DNA of 64,000 nt from Paracentrotus lividus (lineage: Eukaryota; Echinodermata; Echinoidea; Camarodonta; Echinidae): assembly GCA_940671915.1 (NCBI GenBank), contig CALNVZ010002100.1:11306568-11370567 (forward strand), in the 5' to 3' direction. Position 1 is the first letter of the stretch. The number at the start of each line of letters is the position of its first letter. A model generated the notes under the pieces. That model worked only from the letters and a program-made list of their open reading frames with translations, had not been told where the DNA came from and did not search any database. The translations under genes and the position numbers were made by a program. Positions 37,988 to 49,800 of this stretch are shown here, piece after piece.

Positions 37988-38290
37988 GGGATATCACACC
38001 GGAATTGGGATAGAGTTGTGTAAGTTTTACGCAGCGACTACGCCACCATACGCTGCTACATGTGTATATGCCTTGCCTGCGCACCCCTATATAATCATCT
38101 TTATTTTTTTCGTGTGCCCTTGGCGTAGAGCACTGCTACGCAGTTTGTGAGCAAGTTTACGATGTTGATTTCATCTCACATACTTGTTGGCATAATGTTA
38201 CATGAGATTAATTAGCCACGTTGTAATCATGGCGTATGTAGAAGCGTAGTCGTTGAACAACACTGCGCCAATTCCGATGTAATACCACAT
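37988..38290. mobile_element. Short inverted-repeat element (MITE-like)
   Basis: The left end GATATCACACCGGAATTGG (from about 37990) is mirrored by the right end, whose reverse complement reads GGTATTACATCGGAATTGG (to about 38286). Inside, CTACGC / GCGTAG words recur in both orientations. It is about 300 bases long, non-coding, and more GC-rich than its surroundings. Target duplication not resolved. Confidence 0.6.
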
Positions 38291-38700
38291 TTACATTAAT
38301 TACTTTGCTTTATCTTCTGTAAAGTCAATGTGAATGAAAGTATTCAATAAAATGACCAATAATTACTCATGAAATCTATACATTAAAATCTAATAATACC
38401 TTTACACAAAATATACAGTACCTTTATTCATTAAAATAACCAATTCTTATTCAGTGTTTCTCATTAGGTCTGATTTAGTCGTTGAAAATAACTTTTTCTT
38501 TGTGAGCAAGAAAAGAATCAACTCCGCATTAGATTATTTGAGTTAATGCTCTTCTGCCCCTAAGCAGACATTATGATGAAAAATTTAAACCCTTATCCTT
38601 TTTCTTATTTAAAAGTTGAATTTATCTCAGAATAATTTGTCTCTTTGAGGTTATATAACTTTCTTCTTTTATTGTTATCATGGTGGTGAGTAATTTGATA

Positions 38701-38706
38701 TTTATT
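38701..38706 (-). terminator. Candidate poly(A) signal of TIMP B
   Basis: AATAAA on the minus strand, about 190 bases beyond the TIMP B stop at 38894. Confidence 0.35.
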
Positions 38707-38893
38707 AATTATTCCAATCGTAAAAGTTGAATTTACATAACTTTGGGGTGAAATTATCACACTGATGCCTTCAAAGGGAGTGTCCATATAATTAGTAGGT
38801 TTATGTACATTGTACACAAAGAGCACTTCACTCCAACAGAACGAAGAGAACCAGGCTTGATGGTAAAGGTAGAGAGCGCCCTCACTTGATTCC

Positions 38894-39112
38894 TCACGGC
38901 ATGAAACCACCACGGTTGTTTGTCCTGCCCTTGCCCCGCCTTCGAATGCACCTGCGCATGTCCGTCTTTCCGTTCCAGAAGCACTGGCCATTGGCGTTGC
39001 GTGAGCAGTAGGCGTACTGGCTTTCACAGTCGTCCCTCAAATGGGCCAAATCCCACATGCAGACATTGGGCACCGGTTCTGTTGGGCAGTAGCGTCCGTA
39101 GCAAGGGGAAAT
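38894..39112 (-). CDS. TIMP B C-terminal exon and stop
   Basis: The acceptor CCCTTACTCAG precedes 39112. Phase 0, 72 residues to the stop ending at 38894. The pattern is ISPCYGRYCPTEP, VCMWDLAHLRDDCESQYAYC, NGQCFWNGKTDMRRC, then a basic tail. Cysteine order and spacing parallel TIMP A exon 4, including the extra pair (DDC and RRC). Confidence 0.93.
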   Translation of the reverse strand: MSPCYGRYCPTEPVPNVCMWDLAHLRDDCESQYAYCSRNANGQCFWNGKTDMRRCIRRRGKGRTNNRGGFMP

Positions 39113-42100
39113 CTGAGTAAGGGAAAGAAACAAAACCGATAGCATCAGAAATGACAAGTGTTAAAATGATGAGGTCAAGATTAGAAATGAAATTGTCATC
39201 TGTTTGTCTTCCCCAAGCTATTATCAATATGTAAAATTTGATTTAATCGTGAATCAAAATTCCTTTCTATATGGTGGTGTTAATACTTTCTTGCCTCCCA
39301 GAATATTACCCCCTTACAAAATAAAGTTTTTCACTTTTTCAATCGACCCTTAGTAATATTTAAACACCAAGAGTGAACAGAGAAAATTGATTACTTGGTA
39401 ACAACCTTGCTAGTGTGACTTTGATTATTTTGTCTTTCCACACAAGGTGGTCAGTTTTTAAGAAGTTTCTTGTATCACCCTGTCAAAGGGTATCTCAAAG
39501 ACTTATCTCTATGAGATGACTGAAGGAGAAGTATAGGAGCCAAGATTCAGGAGCAGGTATGATATAGCAGATATCTTCTGCTGAAAGAGTATATATTTTA
39601 AAGATTTAAAGCCTTGGCTCTCGACAGGCAAAATCTTGTCCAAGATTCAATTGGACGGTCTAAGTTGAGTGAATGTATCTTTCGTTTCCTTCTCACATCC
39701 CACCCACCCACATAAAAAAAAAAGAATTAAACTTCACGATGGACATCTTTGACGAGAGATAGTGTTTTAGAAATAGGCTCCCTCTGGATTCCAGCCAGGA
39801 TATAATTAGCGTATCATTAAGAATGGCTTCCTTTTAACATGTCAGAATTCTTTGAAGACATCTGCACTTTGATGTCTCAATGGATTGCCCTGGCCGACCT
39901 TCGATGGTGCACTATGTTGGCTCAACACCATTATGTATCGTGCCCCATCTCAATGCTTATTTTCATCTTGGTCATCCAAATTTGTTACTTTTTCTGTGAG
40001 TTGCACAAGAATCATATTGTTTTAATCCCTCGACTCTTGATCTTTTGGAATTTGTTGAAGTTGGATTGAAGGAATATGTTTGAAACCTATATTCTATTTT
40101 GTGCTTAGTATCCAACAGGTTAGTGAGGAAATATTTTTGAGATTTAGTAAAAAAAAAAAAAAAAAAAAAAAAGTGTTCATTTAAAAAAAAAAATATCATT
40201 GTAAATTAATGTCTTTGTGCATTTTTTTTTTCTTCAAATTTATAAAGAATGTTGTTATACATTCCCAATAGTAAAGACTGAGAGACAAGGCAAAATATGT
40301 CATAAGAATTTGTCGTAAGGTTCATATCTTGTTTTTAGTACAGTGTCATTATACGTCCTTAATTGAAATTTTTAGCTACCATATATCCATGTTTCAATGC
40401 ATTGAAATTGTGCTAAATTAACAAATATAGTAGCTGTACCCCCTCATGGTTCAGCAACTCAATGAGGACTTAGTATAGAGTGGGTGTACTCCCTCTTGTG
40501 TTGAATTCATTATAGTATGAATTCCCAATTTGAGGCCCATTTCAAGTGATTTATGAGAACAAACCATCCAATATTGAAAGTATGATGGGTATTCATAAAT
40601 TACATTGTCAAGATACTCTAAACTATCATGACAAAGGTTTCTGATACAATAATAATATACTTGAATGCCACAGCATTGGTTAGTGCTAATATATTTTGAA
40701 GGATTATGAGACTATGTGAGGATAAATAATGATGATAATGATAATAATATTGGTGATCATGATAATTGTGATGATGATAAAGATAATTTTGAAGATGAAA
40801 TTAAAATATCTAAGTTAAACAGAATTAACAGTGCATGATTACAATTTAGAGTATGGTAGGATTGATAGTACAAACAATTTGCAAACTTGTGTGATGCTTG
40901 AAACCTTCCAAAATATTTTAAATGTAAATTATACCAGCAAATAGAGGTTGAAATGACGAAATATATCTATCAAGAATAACACTTACTTCACACTTTCCAC
41001 ACTGTAATTTATAGGTATGTTTGATTCCCTGTCTCTGCCTCTTCGTGATGTTCTTATACCCTTCTCTCCAGTTACAAGATGAAATTCTCAGCTCAGCGTT
41101 GTAAAATGTTCCTGCAAGGAGTATAAAAAGAAAAGAATTAGGTTAAAGGAGGACACGCACGACGAAATAATTACTCAGAAAGCGCTATTTTTCCACCCGT
41201 CTGTGCTCGCTGCCATTGCTCACGAAGCTGACGACGTAATTTGCATATGCCTGTCAATCAAAATGTGCATGGACTGATTCGCGACTTGTGTTTTATGTAT
41301 GCACTGTGTGGCCACTGTATGTGTACTGAGTGGTGTATAGTACAGTACGCAGAGCTACTTTACTTCGGCAATTTTTTGGGCATTCAGGATTTCGGATTTT
41401 GGATCACTGCGGAAGAGTCGCTCATTGCTGGTATCAATGTACAGCTTGCACGGTTCGTTACCGCGTACGCATTTTGATCTCCCTCTACACACCAGGGAAC
41501 ATGAATTTTTAAGAAAGGGATCTGGAATCTACAGTTGGTTCATTCCCATTTAGGAGAAAAGTTTTGCCAGGAGTGCATAAATTCATGCTGGTTTTTGAGA
41601 TTTATTTTTGTTTATGCAATATTTCAGTAAATAGAAGGAGAAGGAGAAGCAAAAATGAAGGAAGGAAGACTAAGTAATATGTATACAGTCAGCTCCTGTT
41701 AAAGTGAGCAAGGATATAACCAGATAACAGTGATTTTCCCATTACCCATTTATGTTTTTATTTGCCTTTAAATTGAGTATATATTTTTTTCTCATGATAA
41801 CAAGGTAATTGATTGACTTGTTACTGTGCACCTCATTATAATAGGAGTTGACAATGATAAAACTCATATCCAAACATTTTTGCCCTATGTCAGGATGGCA
41901 CCATAAAACTGAAAGAAGGCAAATATAGATATAATTTGGGAGCAATAATGAGGGAATGATATGTTATTCAAAAGATATTAAAGATAATCTAGAGTAGTAG
42001 TCATGATGAAATAAATCAAAACATTGTTGTTCATACCAGAATCTCAAGCATAGGAAATAAATACTACACACCAAAGGAATTTACAGAAAATTGCGAATTT

Positions 42101-43855
42101 GCTGAGAAAAGAGCAAAATAAGCATAATTTCTGTACTTGGACGGCCCGTCCAAGCACATGCGTGATTAACACGGCCACGTGGAAAGTCTACGGGTATATC
42201 ATGTGTACGCGATTCGCACCGGATATCTGTGTGTATGTTGTGCCGTGACTTGTGGCGATATAGCGGTCTACTCCAAGTCTCAATTTGACGGACTGTTTCG
42301 ATATTTTTTCAATATTTCTTCTGAAATCATTATCAAAACGTGAATATACACTGTAGTCTTGTGTAGGCATATGTATATGTTAATGGAACAATGTGAGGAC
42401 ATATCTTACAGTTTCATCTCAATTTATTTTGGCTGTAAGAACTAAAGCTTGGCTTTAAACCCATGATGATAAGATGATTCCATTAATTTTTCTACATATT
42501 CCACCAAAAATCTGTCTCATTAATCAATCTCCTTTTGCTATACTGATATTTGTATTTCTATTTGATTCATGGATCCAAACAATTTTGCCCTATGTCAGGA
42601 TGGCACCATGGAACTGAAAGAAGGCAAACATAGATATAATGTAGGAGCAACAACGAGGGAATGATATGTTATTCAAAAGATATTAAAATAATGATGAGAT
42701 GATTTCATTAATTTTTCTACACATTCCACCAAAAATCTGTCTCATCAATCAATCTCCTTATGCTATACTGATGTTTCTATTTCTATTTGATTCATGTATC
42801 CATATTTGATTCTAAACTTTGTTTATGCAAGGTAGATCAGGCCAGGTAATGTTTCTTGGGGTTATTATTTGAAGGTTACAGAGAACCAGAAGTGCAGAAG
42901 TTTTCTGGCTCAATGCCTCGGTAGCACCGTGGAGTGTGACGCAAGTTGCGTTCTACGGCCAGGTATGCTGACTGGTCGACGCCCTACCTATTAAAGGTAC
43001 ATGCGATTTATGTAAATACACAACAACAAAAAACGACATAGTAAGCATTTCCTGAGAGTCATCACTTGTCAAATGCAATGTAGAGCATTGCCAATTTGAT
43101 TGTAATAGAGGGAAATGACAATACTGTTACACATAGTCTGATCCAAATACAAAAATCCTTGCCATAAGAACAGAAAAAAAAGAAAGATTTATTTTCAAAT
43201 GTTTGCGGCTTTAGTGTAGTAATAGTAGACTTTAGGGCATAACTTGCTCCACACAGTATGGAGTATGGAGTATCTATAAACTAAACTAGCAGTATATGGT
43301 GCATAATAGATTGACAATTATTCCTTGATATAATCCTATAGGTTGTATTTGTGATTTCCATGGATAGACAATCTGAATTATAAAAGTGGATGTCATGTTA
43401 AAGTTCTTGCCACATTTATGCATTCGCATTTGTCTTGACATGAACTTTTTATGTTCTGTACTGGTTTGTAAGACGCGAATTGATTTTTGATGCAAATTTT
43501 GACATGTTCTTTAAAGTATTTCAGACATGTTAACAATGTAGGCCCTAACCCAAATATTAAACATATTTTTCAAATTTGTTCTTCACGATTTATAAGGGGC
43601 AGTACACCTTACAATTGTTCCTTTCAAATTCCATCTCTTCTCGTTTACTCGCTTGTAAGCCTATCAGCAAATGTCAGAATGACAAATTGGCATGGAGTGA
43701 CTGGGATGGTAATCTCTCTCTGGGTTGAAGTCTTTTGAGAGGTGTAACCATCTGTTTATGATATGAATATGATCTAATCACCAACAGCTGGCTGTGATGA
43801 AATGACCATCCACAATGTGTGCTAGATATAGTGTATATAGAAAGATAGAGAGGGA

Positions 43856-43892
<37 letters not shown>

Positions 43893-46800
43893 GGAGGGGG
43901 AGAGATGGAGCTAGGGGTGAATGTGGATATAATTAAAAAATAAGAATAAAAATACTTGAAATAAGGAAAAGAATAGGTATATTTAAAAGTGTTTCACCAA
44001 GTCGTTCATAATTTGTTCATAATTCATAACAACTAGACAGGAACACGGCCCAGAAAGACATACATTTTTAAAAACTATTATCAGGATGAAATGAGGGAGA
44101 GGGAGAAAAAAATAATGAAGCATTTAAACTATTAAAAAAAATGAAATAGTGATTGATTAAATAAAACAATTATATGGATCAGCAAAGGCAACAAGAAGGA
44201 TAAGAAAGGAATGGATGAAAATTGGGGAGGAAGCTAGGAAGCTAACAGTTGATGTGTATAATTGGAGGAAATAGAGGGAGGTCAAAAGAGACAAATCATA
44301 GAGCTAAATATTCCTAAATTCTACTCTTTTTTCTATTATTATTTTTATCAATAAAAACTAAATCAAAAGTTTTATGATACGTAACTAAATGAAATATAAC
44401 TTAAAAGAACTTTAAATCCCCCTGTTAACCGACTTCTATGATGAAAGATATCACATAGATTATCAAATTCAGAGACAGCAACATTAAAAATTCTACATCA
44501 TGTTCTTTATCTCAAATATTTCTCATGTCAAGAATATTATCTTGTTAGCTGCTCCACATTTCCCTTAGCCGATACTTGTTGGGGGAAAACATTCTTGATT
44601 TATCTAGAATCGGATTCCGTATCAGGCAAAGGTGACACCATGAGAGAGGAAATTTATGAGACATTGCGATTAGAAGGCGCAGCTGGTTAACAAATAAAGC
44701 GGTATGACATTGTTTCATGTGACTCGGTCTCCCTTTACGATTTAAAAACTGTGTATTTGTGATGGGTAGTTAATTTGAATTATTATATTATTTCATGTGG
44801 TACAGTGTATGTCTGTATTATTATATGTGGTCACAATTATCCTTTCAAATCATAAATGTGGTTGATATAAAAGTCTTTCAAAGCAATTGTATACCTATTT
44901 CAAGAATCCACATTACCAGGTAGTTTAAGGGGCATTATTTTTTGGTCTGATTTTTTTTTTTTAATTGAAATAAGTGAAAGGTGATCATACAAAAGAAAAT
45001 GAACATCTTAAATCAACAAAGATTATTCTGCTTTTAATTAAAATGGACTTGCCGTTTAAACTTACTTAAAGTATATGCATTGTTACTATTTTTTGTAAGC
45101 ATCTCAGTGATAATACCCACCTACTTTGTCCAGATGGAATACATATAATTATGAATTAACTAATGCTTATCAGGAATTTGTACTGGTACAGTCGGCATCG
45201 TAGGCCTACCTATAAACATGGCACTTGAATCAATCGTTGGAACGTATGTAACCCGTTTTAATTCCTAAGGCCTCTCTTAAGTGGGTCACCAATACAATAT
45301 TAAATCACTCATCTCCCACAATCCTTGTTTTTATAATACATAAAAGGGAAGTGTTTTATTTGATGATGTGTTTGACCAAATGTCCTTTTAAGTGTTGATT
45401 TTTCTGTCTTTAAGGACTGATAAAATCCTCCATCCTGTCTAGCCAGTGTCCAAGCCTGCTTGGCCTAGAAAATGCCATTCCTTTTCTCGAAAAATAGTTG
45501 TTCGGGCTCAGTCTGGGAGGCTATGGTTGTCGAAGCGTTTTTCGGGTTCCAACAAAGAATTTAGCCCTTCTATATCATCTAGTTCATGCATATTGTTTAA
45601 TATTTTGGAATATTGGGGGGGGGGGGGGGTTCACCAAGTCATTCGTAAAATTATGCATGACTTTACAAAAGACGGGTTCTTGTAATAATTATTAATGTTT
45701 TAGCACAGCACCAAGAATATGTTCCAGTCATGTGTAACTTAATGAACAACTTTGTAAACACACGCTGGTTTTTAATTAAAGTCTTATCATAATTATTTTT
45801 GTTTTTATATAAAGTATGAATTTAATTTGAATTCTTTGGGGTAGAAAGTGTTCATCTATTTTGGCAGTTGTATTCATAGTAAATTATATTAGAAACCTCA
45901 ATATTTTAGATCTTATTATTGTGGGAAATTCCTTTTTAATCGCTGGACTGAACCACACATTTTATTTTCAAGAAATTTAGGGTAGATATCTCAGCAGAAA
46001 AGACAAGAAAGGTCAAATGACGGAAGATTCTATGCTCCTCTGACCATCTTCATTGAGTAGGACACCAAGGATGATGGGAAGATGATGGCGAGGAATCTTA
46101 TTTTATAGAATTTTACTGGTCAGTTGATGGATTCTAAAGGGAGGACCCTGCACTAGCAATGTTCATGTCTTTCAGCATGCCTTACTCAACCTTTCTGGGT
46201 AAAGACTTGTACGGATGTTGAGTGTAGAAGCTGAAGGGTTTAGTGGTTTTCGAAAGGTCTTGTGGCACTTGTCATTGACAGATTTGACAGCGATGTTTTC
46301 TTTGTAAGTTAATGCATTCCTTGTTTCTATAATAATTTATGATGTTATATATTTGTTATAGGATATAAATTGGGATACTATTGAAAAGGTTTTAATGATC
46401 TTTATGGCTTTTTTTCCTTTGATATGATTATGAAACATTACCAAGCTTTACCAGTCATTTCTTGTTTCATCACTGACTGGGGTATATGCTATAATGCTAT
46501 ATTACTACCACAAATCATATACTGTTAAATCACTGAAAGGTTTCACTGATGATGCTTATAACTATACTATCAATTACTTCCCACATGTATCACATCATTA
46601 ATTCACTTTGCCCTTGATATGAAACTGTTCAGGAGAATTGTTTGGAAGATGGAATGTTTGATGGAAACTGTAACATAGACAAGTTGGATATAAGAAGAAA
46701 GAAAGAAAAGAGAGGGGAGAGGGAGATCGAGAGGTAGAGGTGGACGTAGCGAAGTTCATGCACTTTCAGATCTCTACACCATCAGCATCTGCAAATGCCA

Positions 46801-49800
46801 TATTTACATTTCAGAAATGCATACGGCCTGACTGTCTGGTATGTGGCCCTAAGCACGCGCATCGCCTGTCTCCTACGTGTTACGGTGTATATTCCTTAAT
46901 ACCAGATTAAAGGGTACTATCCATGTTGCGAAGAGAGGTGGTGATTGAAGGATTTAGTCATATTACCATTAAAAATTGTTTCTCTTGATACCCTGATAGT
47001 AATTATTTTGATCTGAGTAAAAGTTCTGTAAGCCCTTCCTTCAAAATGCCTTCGTGGTCTTTGTATCTACACTTACTCCATCCACGTTTATTTGACCGCA
47101 AACTTCTTCATCATCATCATGCTTAACATGCATAAATTACTTTCTTAAAATGTTTACTTGGATGCATGATTAGTCCCTATTTGGTCCACCAATGTGGTAT
47201 CACCTCTCCCACATCACTATTTCTTTTTTTACATTTATACATTCTTCACTTTTGCACCCGTGGCAACCCATTTTTCAAATGACCCCATTCTCCTCCCTTC
47301 CTACAATTATTCCACTCTTCTGGGGCCCTCCCTACAACCCACTCCGTAATGACTTGGACGTAAAACTCAGAAGTTGGTCTTGTTCAACTGGTTTTAATCA
47401 CCCCATCCTCCCCTTCCTACAATGCCCCACTCCGGTGCCCCCCCACAACCCCACCTCGTAATAGACTTGGACGTAAAACCTTCGAAGTTGGTCTTGTCAA
47501 CTGGTTTTATCACCCATCCTCCCCTTTCCTACAATGCCCCCTACCCTGGTGCCCCTCCCCAGCAACCCACTCCGTATAGACTTGGACGTTAACCCTCAGA
47601 AGTTGGGTCTGTTCAACTGTTTCTAATCACCCCCATCTCCCTTCCCTACCATTGCCCCCTCCTGGTGCCCTCCACAACCCCATTCCTAAATAGATGGAAG
47701 CGTAAAGTTTCGGTTGTTTTGGCTCAATGGGTTTTTTTAAATCACCCCAACCTCCTCCCCTTCCTACCAATGCCCCCACCCCTTTAGTGCCCCTCTCCCA
47801 ACAACCCCAATTCTATAATAGACTTGGACGTAACACCTCAGAAGTTGGTCTTGCTCAACTGGTTTTAAATGTCAGGGACGTTCCAACGAAGCACCCCCAT
47901 CCATCATCCCTAAGATAACTGGTCTGGAGTCCCTATCACCATCATCCAGGCTGCTCCTAGTTACTGGGATGTATTCCAGCTAGCTCCTCACCAGGCAGCG
48001 AACCCTGCTTGCCTTGCCTTGCTTTCCCCGCCAGAGGGTAAAGCGATCCAATGTCCGAGGACAATACAATTCTTACCCCACTTTTTCCGGTGTATTTTTA
48101 GTGCAGGGTTTAAAAGCATAAGGTGTTATTAGAATGAGTGTCAATGATCTCTCTCTTTCTATGCCTGCATCCCAGCTATATTGGGCCAACACTTTCTTTT
48201 TCCTCTCTTCAATGTAGCCTCTGATGACTGAAGCTATATGTATCTATTTATTAGACCTAGTTAAAGTTAAGCCGATTAAGACTTTTAATAAATGTATTTT
48301 ACTTGATATCCAGTGTTTTTAATACCTTTCTTTGATTTATTAGGAGGTGGGGGTCACACAATATTTGAATGTAGTTCAAATAGTTTTTGCTTGTGGAATC
48401 AGCTCTTTAAAGAAATAAGCTGGACTCAAAGTTGAATTAATTTTGAAATTTATGTGCCCACTTAACATTTTTGTTTTGATTACTTTGCTTAAAAATCAAT
48501 GCCATTCTGAAAAAAGTACTTGAATATTCAAATAGATATTACTGCACACATAACCAACAAAAACTCCTATTATAGTCTTTGCAATACTTTTGAAGGATGA
48601 TAGATAAATGGTATGAGCTATGAGAATTGGAAATCTAATGAAGATGTGAGGTCATTTTAAAGCATTTAAGGTTTTGAACTAGTTCTTACAATGGCTTGCC
48701 CCGGTTAATAGCTTAAGCCATAAGAAAATGGTTTATATCCACTTGCTCACAAGCAATTGGTCCAATTCTCTAAATTATTTGATATCACATGGACTAAACC
48801 AATTTTGTCCAATTACCGCTTTGTCGAATACATACTTGGTTAAATTGCATATTCATCTTCTTAGCAAATTATCAAATTGCATTTTCGTCTTATGCTTTCC
48901 AATTGAATATTTGGTCCATTACCAGTTTGTTACAAGTATCAAATGACAATGTGGTGTTAGACCAAGTAGATTTTATGGGCATTAGACAAATCAGGAAATA
49001 GACATTTTATAAACAGGTGACGTGGTGAATCGACCAAAAGGTAATTAGACAAAATGGAACTAGACCATATGTGATGAAACCAAACGGGCATTAGTCATAG
49101 TGGGTGTGGACCAAGTGGCAATGTACCAAATGGACATACCTGCAAGAACGTAGACCTGTCCCACTTCTAAATCTGTGACCCCACACGCTGCATCAATGGC
49201 TGCCGTGGCAATCTTAGCAATGGATTTGGGCATGAGGAGATCATCTCCCTTATAGATCTTCTCTACCTTCACTGTGTATTCCAATTTGATTGGGCGGCTC
49301 TCCTCCACGTACACAGGAGCCTGAAGACCAGCCGGTAATCTCACCTGCAGAAATAGAGAGTTTTTTTATGGATATTTATTTCCCCTAAAATTCTGTTAGT
49401 ATGTAAAAGAGATATGAAAGTTCCAAATAGAGGGTCTTTGTATTGAGTATGAATGTTTTACTAAAAGGGATGCAATGTATCAGTTCATCTTTAAACAGAA
49501 ACTTTCAAATTCGAAACCCATACTTGACCAAAGAATGATTATACCTTGATTATATTTTGCTTATTTTACAAAAAGAATTGCTCACCTGAGGTAATTTTGG
49601 TAAGCACTCAGATTCTAAGAAGTGCATGCTAGTAATTTTGAAATAAAATGCAGCAGTGCTTACCTGAGGTAAACCGAGCATAGCACCTAGATTCAAAGAG
49701 GCTGCTAGTAATTTTGAAATTAAAATGCAAGAGTGCTTACCTGAGGTAATCCTAGCATAGAAGCTAGATTTAAAGAAGCTGTCTATATTTTCAATTAATC

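Larger units (their letters stand above)
41112..49139 (-). other. TIMP B 8-kb intron
   Basis: Bounded by GTATGT at 49139 and TTGCAG at 41112. It holds the duplicated block 41868-42800, a GA microsatellite at 43850-43905, the 115-bp minisatellite near 47260-47890 and a foldback-family copy at its donor end. Between 43910 and 47200 I see only AT-rich DNA with a poly-G run near 45617. Confidence 0.8.

Noticed and set aside
45446-45695. 79-codon + strand ORF starting MSKPAWPRKCHS
   Set aside because: Runs through a poly-G tract and resembles nothing I know; likely chance.
47255-47895. CRISPR-like array
   Set aside because: Eukaryotic minisatellite: long, diverged units with no short conserved repeat and unique spacers.
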